Position numbers and translations under genes: made by a program. This document shows positions 29,201 through 37,292 of a DNA stretch of 64,000 nucleotides, piece after piece. Within the stretch, counting starts at the first letter, position 1. Each line of letters begins with the position of its first letter. The notes under the pieces are model-generated. The model was not told where the DNA came from. It made no database searches and saw only the letters and a list, made by a program, of their open reading frames with translations. The stretch comes from Pantoea sp. Lij88 (GTDB lineage: Bacteria > Pseudomonadota > Gammaproteobacteria > Enterobacterales > Enterobacteriaceae), in contig NZ_CP118268.1 in assembly GCF_030062155.1 (NCBI RefSeq), positions 95,985 through 159,984 on the forward strand, in the 5' to 3' direction.

Positions 29201-29259
29201 ACCAGTTGCTGATGCGCCAGCGCCCAGCCGGAGAGGTTAAAGCCTGTCGATTTTTTCAT
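26215..29259 (-). CDS. RND efflux transporter permease, 1014 aa
   Basis: An inner-membrane proton-driven drug/solute pump of the HAE (AcrB/MexK-like) group. Helix 1 starts at about residue 14, followed by a long porter domain. Helices 2-6 run from about residue 335, with the LGLLVDDAMITVEA segment carrying the paired Asp residues of the proton relay. A second porter domain and the final helices follow. Length is usual. It starts 4 bases inside the end of the adaptor gene (ATGA overlap), so the two are translationally coupled. No outer-membrane factor gene is nearby; it presumably borrows a TolC-type channel. The adjacent two-component system probably controls it. Confidence 0.93.
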   Translation of the reverse strand: MKKSTGFNLSGWALAHQQLVIFFMLLVMAAGVLSYERLSRNEDPAFTIKTAVVSAQWPGADVNTTVQLLTDVLEQKVQEIPSLDAVESETRAGQTVIYVNLRDDTPPSQVAGIWYQLRKKMHDVAPSLPQGVQGPAVNDEFDDTFGTIYGFTADGFSARELRDRVDNLRRSLASLPDIGKTTLLGVQEQQVVIAFSPRKLNGMGLDLQQVSDAIKAQNDVVPAGSLRTDRENIALRVSGTLTSVDSLQAITLHIGERFIPLTDLATISLQPAEPPAPTFRVNGVPAIGLAISMAASGNMLDFGKQLNERMQTLAAQLPHGITMTRVADQSSVVKNAVSGFVRILGEAIVIVLAVSFVSLGLRAGLVVAAAIPLVLAMTFTGMLLAGIGLQRISLGALIIALGLLVDDAMITVEAMVARLEAGDSKWQAATYAFKTTAFPMLTGTLVMIAGFIPVGFAASSAGEYCYSLFVVITLALLCSWVVAIIFSPLTGCWLLSRKQIKAHQPPGILTRSYHRLLEVILRNRLVTTGAALAVLLVSLYATTFMQGEFFPSSDRPELLVSLTLPASAAQAETMRRTAQLEQMLRNDRDVANFTSYVGSGAIRFYLPMEVLLDNENIAQLVVVAKDLAARDRLRNRLEQKLTKDFSDITTRISPLELGPPVGWPLKYRITGPNNDKVRQAASQLAALIARSPLTREVNLTAGEPERVMTLAVNQTAARAAGLSSDTIATALNTLMSGSVVTTLRDHNRLIDVVLRSNDAERQNTDTLEGLMITNASGQKIPLRQVATLNWGVDDPVIWRRQRLSYITVQTDIAPGERAEQVSQQLAPRVAALRASLPAGYGIEEGGVAAESDKGNGSVFALLPVTICAMLVLLMIQLQRFSGMLLALSMAPFGLPGIVSAMLPAGTPLGFVALLGIIALAGIIIRNAVIMISEVDANSRAGLPAGEAIRQAAHHRARPILLTACAAILGMIPIAHQVFWGPMALAIIGGLVSGTLVTLTVLPAALSLMMERRSK

Positions 29260-30389
29260 GGTGCCTCCTGCGCCAGTGCGACTTTCTGGCCAGGCTGCAG
29301 GGTGCCAACACCGGCGGTGACGATGCGCTCGCCAGGTCGGATCCCGGCGGTAACAAAGATCTGCTGCGCGTTAAAGCGTGCCAGCACCACCGGACGAAGC
29401 TGCAGACGTGACGATGCATCAACGACCAGCAGCGCGGGTTTTTCGGCGAAACGGGTCAGGGCGCTGGCGGGCAGGGCGATGACAGGGGGTTGCGCATCCG
29501 GAAGGCTGACAATGACGGTGGCACCGGGTGCCATCGCCTCAGGTGGCTGATTGAGTGAGATACGCAGCCGCCACGTACGGGTCTGCGGATCGGCCTGCGG
29601 GCTGATGTCACGCACCGTACCGCTGGCCTGCACAGCAGGATCGGCGAGCAGCGTCACCTTCAGTGGTGTCCTGTCGTCTGGTCGAAAAAGCGCAGGCGTG
29701 GTCAGGTCAAACACCGCATCGCGTGCATCCCCTGCGGCCAGCGTCATCACGTTTTGCCCGGCGCTGACCACCTGACCGGGCTGAACCGAAATGGCGGTGA
29801 TACGGCCTGCGGCGGGGGCCGTCAGCTGAGTCCAGCTGAGGTTATCCTGGGCATTTTTCAGAGCCGCTTCGCTGCTGAGACGGCGTGACTGCGCGCTCTG
29901 CCAGTCCGCCTGGGCGCTATCCAGCTGGGTGCGGGCGATGGCACCGCCGGGCATCAGCAGCCGCATCCGGTGGAGGTTAAGCGCGGCGACCCGCTCGGCG
30001 GCGCGGGCGCTGTCGAGATCGGCCTGTGCGCTACTCAGCTGATTACGTGACTGATCGTTTTCCAGCGCGGCCAGCGGTTGCCCGACGCTGACGTGATCGC
30101 CCAGCTCAACCGCACGACTCACGACGCGTCCATCCAGCCTGAAGGCCAGTGCGACCTCTTCATGGGCCCGGATTTCGCCGGTCAGCACCCGCGACGCATC
30201 ACTGCTGAGCGGCGGCGCAATCACGGTTTTAACCGGGCGAAGCGGAGCGGCTGGCGGGGCACTATTGTTGTCCCGGCAGCCGGTCATAATGAACACGCCG
30301 AGGAGCACGAACACGATCGGCGCAATGACGTGAACACTGAAGAGGTGGCGCCACACCTGGCGTGCAGCATCCGATAAGAAGTCTGTCAT
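29256..30389 (-). CDS. RND periplasmic adaptor lipoprotein, 377 aa
   Basis: A membrane-fusion protein linking the RND pump to an outer-membrane channel. A membrane segment (residues about 20-36) ends in the lipobox-like IMTGC, so a lipid-anchored Cys is likely. The lipoyl-like halves (EVALAFRLDGRVVSRAVELG and LTAPAAGRITAISVQPGQVV) flank an alpha-helical hairpin at about residues 105-170. Beta-barrel and membrane-proximal domains follow. It is the first structural gene after the histidine kinase (93 bases away) and overlaps the pump start. Confidence 0.92.
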   Translation of the reverse strand: MTDFLSDAARQVWRHLFSVHVIAPIVFVLLGVFIMTGCRDNNSAPPAAPLRPVKTVIAPPLSSDASRVLTGEIRAHEEVALAFRLDGRVVSRAVELGDHVSVGQPLAALENDQSRNQLSSAQADLDSARAAERVAALNLHRMRLLMPGGAIARTQLDSAQADWQSAQSRRLSSEAALKNAQDNLSWTQLTAPAAGRITAISVQPGQVVSAGQNVMTLAAGDARDAVFDLTTPALFRPDDRTPLKVTLLADPAVQASGTVRDISPQADPQTRTWRLRISLNQPPEAMAPGATVIVSLPDAQPPVIALPASALTRFAEKPALLVVDASSRLQLRPVVLARFNAQQIFVTAGIRPGERIVTAGVGTLQPGQKVALAQEAP

Positions 30390-30482
30390 AACCGGGTTCC
30401 TTTAATGAGTTGTGCTCATTGAACCCGGCTTGTGTCCAGAAACGTTCCATGAACCATCAAGATATGGTCAAGCCTGAACAAT

Positions 30483-31652
30483 TTATCTCAGTGGCAGCGT
30501 GATCCCGATAAGCAGACCGCCGTCGGCAGGCAGCGTGGCGTGGAGCGACCCGCCGTGTGCCTCGACGATCGCTTTGGCGATCGACAGTCCAAGACCGCTG
30601 CCGCCGGAGTGGCGGGCGCGTGAGGAGTCGGCGCGGGTAAAGCGATCAAACAGCTGCGGCAGGAAGTCGGGTTCAACACCCTGCCCGTAATCGCGAAAGG
30701 TCATCGTGATCGCCTGATCGTTCTGGCTGGCGGTGATCAGCAACGCCCCACCGTCGGCGGCGTAGCGAAGCGCATTTTCACAGATGATGGTCACTACCTG
30801 GCCCAGGCGGAACGCGTCGGCATAGAGCAGCAGCTCTTCGGGTGCGATAACGGTGAGTGTCATCCCCGCCTGTTCGGCCTGCGGCAGCAGCCAGCCAGTG
30901 CGCTCGCGCAGTAATTCACCGGGATTTACCCGTTCGCGGTTGAGAGTAAGCTGCCCGGCATCCGCCAGTGATAAGAGATGCAGTTCGTCAGTCAGGCGAC
31001 TGAGCTGCGTCAGTTGCTTCATGATCATCGCCAGCTGCTGCGGCTCGGCTGGAAAGACGCCATCCAGAATGCCCTGCAGGCGGCCCATCGCTGCCGTCAG
31101 GGGTGACCGAAGTTCATGCGCCATCGCCACATGGGAGGTGCGCAGCTCTCGCTCGTAACGCGCCAGCTGCTGCGTCATCTGATTAAAATCTTCAGTAAAG
31201 CGCACCAGCTCCTGCGGGGCTTCTTTCACCACCACCGCCGTCCGGCCAAACTCGCCTTTCGATACCGCGCGCGCCGCCGTGGCCAGATGGCTGAACTGCG
31301 CCGACAGCGGACGGGCAAATCGCAGCGCCATCAGCACCATAAACGGGATGGTGACCACCACCAGAACCAGGACGGTCAGCCAGTCAGATGAGGCCAGCGA
31401 GGGATCGGAAAAGTTGATGCCCCACCACTGATCGATAATCTGATGAAAGCGCGCCGGATCGCTGGCGGGATGGAGGCGCAACTGCCGGAACTCTTCGAGC
31501 AGCGCGGGTGGCATCCGGTAATAGACCCAGAATGCCTGTACCGCAAAGCGCAGCCACATACAGATAGCGATTAGCACCACGCTGCCTATCGCCAGCAACA
31601 GTACCCGGATGCAGATCCAGCGCCACAATGAGGTATGCGTATCGTTTTTCAT
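30483..31652 (-). CDS. Sensor histidine kinase, 389 aa
   Basis: An inner-membrane sensor kinase. Helices at about residues 13-35 and 88-108 frame a small periplasmic domain of about 50 residues. They are followed by HAMP, a dimerisation domain with phospho-accepting His in MAHELRSPLTAAMG, and an ATPase domain (N box ENALRYAADGG, G1 DYGQGVEPDF, G2 GGSGLGLSIAKAIVEAHGG). It overlaps the response regulator gene by 4 bases. The small sensor domain and the adjacent efflux genes recall BaeS-like envelope-stress or drug-sensing kinases, but the ligand is unknown. Confidence 0.93.
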   Translation of the reverse strand: MKNDTHTSLWRWICIRVLLLAIGSVVLIAICMWLRFAVQAFWVYYRMPPALLEEFRQLRLHPASDPARFHQIIDQWWGINFSDPSLASSDWLTVLVLVVVTIPFMVLMALRFARPLSAQFSHLATAARAVSKGEFGRTAVVVKEAPQELVRFTEDFNQMTQQLARYERELRTSHVAMAHELRSPLTAAMGRLQGILDGVFPAEPQQLAMIMKQLTQLSRLTDELHLLSLADAGQLTLNRERVNPGELLRERTGWLLPQAEQAGMTLTVIAPEELLLYADAFRLGQVVTIICENALRYAADGGALLITASQNDQAITMTFRDYGQGVEPDFLPQLFDRFTRADSSRARHSGGSGLGLSIAKAIVEAHGGSLHATLPADGGLLIGITLPLR

Positions 31653-32344
31653 GGCTGTCTGAACCGGTAGCCGACGCTGCGAACCGCCGGTAAGACGTCA
31701 GAGATACCCGCGGCTTCCAGCTTGCGGCGCAGGTTATAGACGTGGGTATCCACCACCCGTTCCAGCGCATCGCTTTCCGGCAGGCAGTGCTCCAGCAGAA
31801 ACAGACGAGTGAACGGACGCGTCGGCGCGCGCATCAGCGTAACCAGCAGGGAGAATTCAGTGGGCGTCAGATCCAGGCGACGCGGTGCCTCACTGTCGCT
31901 ATCAACCACAGCGGTGAGTGCCACAGGATCAACCACTAAACCTGCCCAGCGCAGGGTTTCTGCGATGCGGGCGTGACTCTGGCTGCGGCGCAGCACGGCC
32001 TGAACGCGCGCCACCACTTCGCCCGGATGATAGGGTTTGACCACGTAGTCATCTGCGCCATAACGCAGCGCACCGATGCGGTCGGGTGCATCGCCCATCG
32101 CCGTCACCATAATAACCGGGGTATCGTCACGACGGCGCAGCGCAGCCAGCACCTCGGTGCCGTTCATGCCGGGTAGCATGATATCCAGCAGGATCAGATC
32201 GGGCTGCCAGCGGCGGGCAGCCTCCAGCCCACCGGGCCCGTCACCGGCAATCATGACCTCATAATTTTCACGTTTCAGGTAGGCTTCAAGTACGCCCGCT
32301 GCATCTGCGTCATCTTCAATAATCAGTACACGTTTTGACTGCAT
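31649..32344 (-). CDS. OmpR-family response regulator, 231 aa
   Basis: The receiver domain has acidic pair D11/D12, phosphorylation site D54 (LILLDIMLPG) and the conserved Lys in VVKPYHPGE. It is followed by a winged-helix DNA-binding domain ending in VDTHVYNLRRKLEAAG. It is the first gene of a four-gene minus-strand run: regulator, kinase, adaptor, pump. It is divergent from a MipA/OmpV-family outer-membrane protein gene with 129 bases between them, so both promoters probably share its binding site. Targets are inferred from position. Confidence 0.93.
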   Translation of the reverse strand: MQSKRVLIIEDDADAAGVLEAYLKRENYEVMIAGDGPGGLEAARRWQPDLILLDIMLPGMNGTEVLAALRRRDDTPVIMVTAMGDAPDRIGALRYGADDYVVKPYHPGEVVARVQAVLRRSQSHARIAETLRWAGLVVDPVALTAVVDSDSEAPRRLDLTPTEFSLLVTLMRAPTRPFTRLFLLEHCLPESDALERVVDTHVYNLRRKLEAAGISDVLPAVRSVGYRFRQP

Positions 32345-32473
32345 TTTCGGATCACCTTGACTGTTTCTTCATAAATCCCTGGTCGTTCATTGACACTCGC
32401 CTCGCATACTCCGGCCAGTGACGCGGCACTGAATCCCTCAGCTCCGCACCTGATGTGATAATGAGGAAACGTG

Positions 32474-33262
32474 ATGATAACCGGAAAAATAACGCTTCAC
32501 ATGGTCTGTTTTTCGCTGGGATTCAGCGCCGCTGCTGCCGTGGCTGATGAGAGTGCGACACCACCGCCTAGCCTGACCCTGGGCGTTGCAGGTATCAATG
32601 CACCGCGTTATAGCGGTGCAGATAAGCAGCACTGGCAACTGATGCCGGTGATTCAGGCGCGAGACGGAGCTTTCTTCTTCGACTCGCAGAAAGGGATTGG
32701 CTACGACCTGCAGGCGGATAACGGACTGTATCTGGAACATACGCTGGGTTACGGGTTGGGCCGCTCTGACCGGAATTCATCCTGGCGTGACGGTGATGAC
32801 CGGCTCAGGGGCATGGGAAATATCGACGCAACGGTTAACACCGCACTGGCGGTGGGTTGGTCAGTCACGCCGTGGTTTGTACTGGAGGGCAAAGCCACGC
32901 TGCCGTTAAGTGATAGTCAGGGTGTGCAGTATCGGACTTCTGTGACCCTGATCCCCTGGCAGACCAGCGACGATACTGTCGCTCTGCAGGTGGCCGGTCT
33001 GTTTGGCGACGCACGTTACATGAATACGTATTACGGTGTTAACAGCGAGCAAAGTGCGCGCAGCGGATTTGCTCGCTACGATGCGGCGGGTGGGTTTTAC
33101 GGCACCGACACCAGCCTGACCTGGAGCCATCAGTTCACGCCTGCCTGGGCCGCCAGCGTCATAGGGGATTACACCTGGCTGGATAAGCATGCCTCAGATA
33201 GCCCCATCGTCGCACGGAATAACGGCGCGACGGCCACGCTGGCATTGAGCTACACCTTCTGA
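32474..33262 (+). CDS. MipA/OmpV-family outer-membrane protein, 262 aa
   Basis: A small outer-membrane beta-barrel. A signal peptide (MITGKITLHMVCFSLGFSAA, cleaved around residue 22-26) is followed by the family opening PSLTLGVAGINAPRYSGAD, amphipathic strands, and a C-terminal Phe (LALSYTF) typical of BamA-inserted barrels. MipA relatives interact with murein enzymes or change permeability to antibiotics. ATG 32474 is chosen because GAGGA lies 6 bases before it; a GTG directly upstream is less likely. The divergent placement beside an efflux-linked two-component system suggests co-regulation. Confidence 0.9.
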   Translation: MITGKITLHMVCFSLGFSAAAAVADESATPPPSLTLGVAGINAPRYSGADKQHWQLMPVIQARDGAFFFDSQKGIGYDLQADNGLYLEHTLGYGLGRSDRNSSWRDGDDRLRGMGNIDATVNTALAVGWSVTPWFVLEGKATLPLSDSQGVQYRTSVTLIPWQTSDDTVALQVAGLFGDARYMNTYYGVNSEQSARSGFARYDAAGGFYGTDTSLTWSHQFTPAWAASVIGDYTWLDKHASDSPIVARNNGATATLALSYTF

Positions 33263-33270
33263 ATGGCATC

Positions 33271-33387
33271 ATGAAGAAAAGAGAGATGCGCAGCCACCGT
33301 CGTTTGCTTGCTGCGCTGATTTTATTGTATCTGCTGGTTTATGCGGTGATAGTCGCGGTGCTTAGTCTGTTTGATGCGCCGAAATAA
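33271..33387 (+). CDS. 38-residue single-pass membrane peptide
   Basis: A short frame begins 8 bases after the mipA-like stop. It has a basic N-terminus (MKKREMRSHRRLL), one hydrophobic helix of about 20 residues (AALILLYLLVYAVIVAVLSL) and the end FDAPK. This is the design of small inner-membrane proteins that modulate pumps or sensors: positive-inside, one helix. Codons look natural and the frame is free of rare codons. The ribosome binding site is weak (the stop codon of the upstream gene is close), suggesting translational coupling. I know no named homologue. Confidence 0.6.
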   Translation: MKKREMRSHRRLLAALILLYLLVYAVIVAVLSLFDAPK

Positions 33388-33909
33388 GGATAGGGATATC
33401 TTTAGTTATTAATGTTTATCACCGCGACTGTGAGTGTTTCGCATCAGTGCTACGTAAGTAATTAACGCTATTGTTGAGAGTGGTGCAGGTTGATAAGTTA
33501 AATTATTAGCATTAAAGGTAAGATTTATTCTTAATGGCAGGTTGTTGAGTGCGTTTATATTAATGAAGTGACTAAATAAATATTTCAAAAAAAGATGTCA
33601 TTCAGAAGGTGATGGTTTTTTTAGAAGGTTTTCCACTCATTTATTTTGATTAGAATGTTTGCGCGGGATGTAACTATGCGATGATGATGTAGGTTTTTGA
33701 TGTGGTTAACTTATTGTTTTATTTCTAAATAAAAGTGCATTGATATGTGGTGGGTAATTTTCAATTAATTCGAAGATTGAATAACATTTTCTCTTAAATA
33801 TGAATGCATTCATTGTCTATGAATTCATAGATGACTCAGCAATAATTTACTCTGTTCCGGATAAATTCTTGCTGAAGAAGCATCATAAAAATTTAAAGAA
33901 AGTGAACCG
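33388..33909. other. AT-rich intergenic region, 520 bases
   Basis: Strongly AT-rich compared with its surroundings, with no open frame or clear terminator. It precedes an Rpn-family nuclease gene. Such composition is typical of H-NS-silenced, horizontally acquired DNA. Confidence 0.4.
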
Positions 33910-34848
33910 ATGACAAATAAAAAAAGCTCAATACCCCATGACGCGACATTTAGACAGTTCCTGACACACCCGGATGTTGCCAGAGAGTTTATGCAACTGC
34001 ATCTTCCTGCGGAACTGCGTGAAATCTGTGATCTCAACACCCTCAAGCTGGAATCTGGCTCTTTTGTTGAAGACGATTTGCGCCAGTATTTTAGTGATGT
34101 TCTGTATAGTCTGAAAACCTCCGCCGGGGACGGCTATATTCACGTTCTTATTGAACATCAATCTACGCCTGACAGACATATGGCGTTCCGCCTGATGCGT
34201 TATGCGATAGCTGCGATGCAACGGCATCTTGAGGCGGGCCATAAAAAGCTGCCCCTGGTTATACCGGTATTGTTCTACACCGGTAAGCGTACTCCCTATC
34301 CTTATTCCACCCGCTGGTTCGATGAATTTGATGATCCGGATGTGGCAGAAAATCTTTATGTAAGTGCTTTTCCGCTGGTGGACGTGACAGTTATCCCTGA
34401 TGACGAGATCATGACGCATCGCAGCATGGCCGCGCTTACGCTGATGCAGAAGCATATTCATCAACGTGACATAGCCAGTCTGACCGATCGTCTGGCCACG
34501 TTACTCATGGCCGATTATCTTTCTTCACCCCAGGTATTGGCGCTGATACACTATTTGATGCAGGCAGGCGAATCAGCTGATCATGAAGCTTTTGTTCGCG
34601 AACTGGCACAGCGGGTGCCGCAACACGGAGACGCACTGATGACAATCGCACAGCAGCTTGAGCAAAAAGGTATCGCAAAGGGCATCGAAAAAGGGATTGA
34701 AAAAGGTATTGAAAAAGGGCGCTCTGAAGGTAAGCGTGAAGCAACCCTCGAAATTGCGCGAACTATGTTACAGAAAGGCCTTGAACATAAAACCATCATG
34801 GAGCTGACTGGCCTTACCTCACAGGACCTGGATCAAATCCAGCATTAG
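33910..34848 (+). CDS. Rpn-family recombination-promoting nuclease, 312 aa
   Basis: A PD-(D/E)xK DNase of the RpnA-E (YhgA-like, formerly transposase_31) family. The catalytic pattern is D63 (FSDVLY) followed by E82 and Q84 (VLIEHQS), as is usual in this family, where Gln replaces Lys. Helical segments follow. The C-terminal region carries four tandem 12-base repeats encoding GI(A/E)K (34669-34716), then a small terminal domain. Known members cut DNA, promote RecA-independent recombination and can act in phage defence, with a short internal product acting as antitoxin. An AT-rich upstream gap suggests acquisition. Confidence 0.88.
   Translation: MTNKKSSIPHDATFRQFLTHPDVAREFMQLHLPAELREICDLNTLKLESGSFVEDDLRQYFSDVLYSLKTSAGDGYIHVLIEHQSTPDRHMAFRLMRYAIAAMQRHLEAGHKKLPLVIPVLFYTGKRTPYPYSTRWFDEFDDPDVAENLYVSAFPLVDVTVIPDDEIMTHRSMAALTLMQKHIHQRDIASLTDRLATLLMADYLSSPQVLALIHYLMQAGESADHEAFVRELAQRVPQHGDALMTIAQQLEQKGIAKGIEKGIEKGIEKGRSEGKREATLEIARTMLQKGLEHKTIMELTGLTSQDLDQIQH
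34639..34848 (+). CDS. Possible internal antitoxin start (RpnS-like), 69 aa
   Basis: Inside the nuclease gene an in-frame ATG (codon 244) is preceded by CGGAG, leaving 8 bases to the ATG. It would yield the C-terminal 69 residues, including the GIEK repeats. This mirrors RpnS, the small protein made from within rpnL genes that blocks the nuclease. The start signal is seen directly; the function is inferred from the family. Confidence 0.5.
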   Translation: MTIAQQLEQKGIAKGIEKGIEKGIEKGRSEGKREATLEIARTMLQKGLEHKTIMELTGLTSQDLDQIQH

Positions 34849-34902
34849 GTTTTACTGGATAAGATCCGGATCCAGGTTTGCATTCTCAGTGTGAGTATTG
34901 AG

Positions 34903-35793
34903 TCACCTGTCAGCTTTCCCGCGCTGCTGGCGCTGCAGGAAATTCCAGGTCGCGCCCAGCATGCCGGAGTCGTTGCCGTAGGTCGCGGCATCAATCGGAA
35001 TATCCAGATCATATTTTGCGAGCTGCTCTCCAAGTTCATCGAGGAACGGTTCGCGCGCAGTAATCCCCCCACCGATAAATATCATCTGCGGATCGAAGAC
35101 ACTGAAGAGGTTGTATAAACAGGCCGCGAGGTCCTCGTAAAATTTATTCACCACCTGCTGCGCGGCTTCTTCATTTCTATCGTATGCATCAAAGACATCT
35201 TTACCGCTCACGTCGTCAGTGGGCCGATCGGTGAGCTGGCTGTAATTCTCCCGCAACGCCGTCATGGTGCAGCTCTGGCTCATGGTGTGACGTTCAATAT
35301 TGCTGCTGGTGGGCCGTGAGGTCAGCAGACAGCCAAACTCGCCCGCCCGATTACGACCACCCCGGATCAGGGCGCCGTTGCAGAAGGCCGCTCCGCCTAA
35401 GCCGGTGCCGATGGTGAGCATCAGAAAATCATTGAGCTCTTTCGCTTTTCCCAGCCACTGTTCAGCCAGCAGTGCGCAATGTGCATCGTTTTCAACCGTG
35501 GCAGGCAGAGCGGTTTTTTCCGTCAGCCACTGACTCAGATGAAACTGATCGAAGTCACGAATGGTACCGCCCATGGCGATATATCCGGCTTCTGCATCTA
35601 TATAACCCGGCGTACTCACGGCGATGCCTGCACAGCCGGGATTTTTCTCCAGCCAGTCCAGGATCTCATCAAGGATTTTGTCGCGTGAGTTATGGGAGAT
35701 ATCGGCACTGTCGCTGGTCAGTATATTTCCCTGATCGTCAATCACGCCCATTTTTAAAGAGGTACCACCAATGTCAAAAGCTGCAATTTTCAT
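34903..35793 (-). CDS. ROK-family sugar kinase, 296 aa
   Basis: An ATP-dependent sugar kinase of the ROK family. The phosphate-binding motif is AFDIGGTSLKMGVID (residues 5-19). The catalytic Asp lies in VENDAHCALLAE near residue 105, and the second phosphate motif is MLTIGTGLGGAAF. The zinc-binding CxCGxxGC motif of many ROK members is absent (GEFGCLLTSRP instead), which is closer to beta-glucoside kinase (BglK)-type proteins. ATG 35793 is preferred over the TTG just before it. No transporter or glycosidase gene is adjacent, so the substrate is uncertain. Confidence 0.85.
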   Translation of the reverse strand: MKIAAFDIGGTSLKMGVIDDQGNILTSDSADISHNSRDKILDEILDWLEKNPGCAGIAVSTPGYIDAEAGYIAMGGTIRDFDQFHLSQWLTEKTALPATVENDAHCALLAEQWLGKAKELNDFLMLTIGTGLGGAAFCNGALIRGGRNRAGEFGCLLTSRPTSSNIERHTMSQSCTMTALRENYSQLTDRPTDDVSGKDVFDAYDRNEEAAQQVVNKFYEDLAACLYNLFSVFDPQMIFIGGGITAREPFLDELGEQLAKYDLDIPIDAATYGNDSGMLGATWNFLQRQQRGKADR

Positions 35794-35956
35794 CAACGTT
35801 CTCTGAAGTTGTTTTCATCCGGTTAATTGTAGTGCTGAAAGAAAAGGGCAGGAGGCGGGAGGGCGGCAATTTTGTCAGGAAAGGTACAGATAGAAAGCTA
35901 TTGCTGAAAGGGCGTATCTGAGATTACCCCGCGCACAGGAATATCCCTGTAATTTA

Positions 35957-35992
35957 AAACCTGCGCATCAGAGCGTCTGGTTGCGCAGGTTT
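35957..35992 (-). terminator. Terminator of fabF-like gene
   Basis: 11-bp stem AAACCTGCGCA/TGCGCAGGTTT, followed on the minus strand by TTTAAATT. It lies 17 bases after the stop codon. Confidence 0.75.
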
Positions 35993-36008
35993 AAACGTTA
36001 CTATGGCG

Positions 36009-37292
36009 TCACTGCCATTTCCGCAGCAGGATGCTGGCGTTAACGCCGCCAAAGCCAAAACCATTCGACATGGCATGGTTAAGTACGGCGGGACGCGCGC
36101 TGAGCGCCACCAGGTTCAGATTGCCTGCGGCTTCATCGGGATGATGAAGGTTCAGCGTCGGCGGAACAATCTGCTGACGCAGCGCCATCAGGGTGAATAT
36201 CGCCTCAACACCGCCCGCCGCACCCAGCAGATGTCCGGTGGCGGATTTGGTTGAGGCGATCGCAACCTGTGAATCATCACCAAATACGGCGCGAATAGCG
36301 GCCAGCTCACCGTGATCGCCAACCTGCGTGGAGGTTGCGTGAGCGTTTATATGCTGGACATCGTCCGGGCTGATACCGGCCTGGCGCAGAGCCGTCCTCA
36401 TCGCCCGCGCAGCCCCACTGCCATCTTCCGGACCTGCGGTAAGATGGTAAGCATCAGCGCTGGTGCCATAACCGATAATCTCCGCCAGCGGGATAGCGCC
36501 ACGTGCTTCGGCATGCGCCAGCGATTCAATGACCAGCAGGCCAGCGCCTTCAGCCATCACAAAACCACTTCTGTCGCGATCAAACGGACGCGAAGCATGA
36601 TGCGGATGATCCTCATAACCCACGCACAGTGCACGTGCTGCTGCGAAACAGCCCAGCGTCACGCGATCTAAGGCTGCTTCGGTGCCGCCACAAATCGCAA
36701 TGTCTGCCTCGCCACTCCTGATTAACCTGGCGGCATCACCAATGGCCTGCACGCCTGCAGCACAGGCGGTCACGGGCGCGCCCAGCGGGCCCGTGAAACC
36801 GTGTTTTATCGAGACATGACCGGCGGCCATATTGGCCAGAAACGAAGGGGCAGTGAAGGGCGAGAGCCGGCGTGGGCCTCGCGCGTCGGTGGTGCGCACC
36901 GCGTCAGCAATGGCCCCAAAGCCGCCCACGCCGGAGGCGATTATGGTCGCGGTGCGCTCGCGTGCGGCGTCATCTTCGGGATGCCAGCCTGCCTGATTCA
37001 GCGCTTCGTCTGCGGCCAGCAGCGCAAATTCGATAAAGCGTGACATCTTTTTGCGCTCTTTCGGCGCGATGAATGCTTCGGGGTCATAGCCCGCCAGCGG
37101 ATCTTCATCGATGCCCGGCACGCTGCCACCTACAGAAATCCCGGTGCCGGCGGTGAGCGTATCAGGCAGGAGACGGATACCCGACTCGCCCGCTGTTAAT
37201 CGTTGCCAGACGGTGTCAACGCCACAGCCGAGTGGCGAAACGATGCCTGCGCCGGTAATGACAATGCGTTGTGATGAGGCTGAATGACTCAT
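36009..37292 (-). CDS. FabF-like beta-ketoacyl-ACP synthase, 427 aa
   Basis: A condensing enzyme that extends acyl-ACP with malonyl-ACP. The catalytic Cys is C177 (VTACAAGVQA), with the two His residues in NAHATST and SATGHLLGAAGG and the conserved Lys in STKSATG. The thiolase-fold C-terminus FGFGGVNAS is intact. It stands alone, away from an acpP-fabF locus, under a TetR regulator. This suggests a specialised second synthase (lipid adaptation or a secondary product) and not the housekeeping copy. Its ATG overlaps the stop of a 52-codon frame (ATGA). Confidence 0.9.
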   Translation of the reverse strand: MSHSASSQRIVITGAGIVSPLGCGVDTVWQRLTAGESGIRLLPDTLTAGTGISVGGSVPGIDEDPLAGYDPEAFIAPKERKKMSRFIEFALLAADEALNQAGWHPEDDAARERTATIIASGVGGFGAIADAVRTTDARGPRRLSPFTAPSFLANMAAGHVSIKHGFTGPLGAPVTACAAGVQAIGDAARLIRSGEADIAICGGTEAALDRVTLGCFAAARALCVGYEDHPHHASRPFDRDRSGFVMAEGAGLLVIESLAHAEARGAIPLAEIIGYGTSADAYHLTAGPEDGSGAARAMRTALRQAGISPDDVQHINAHATSTQVGDHGELAAIRAVFGDDSQVAIASTKSATGHLLGAAGGVEAIFTLMALRQQIVPPTLNLHHPDEAAGNLNLVALSARPAVLNHAMSNGFGFGGVNASILLRKWQ

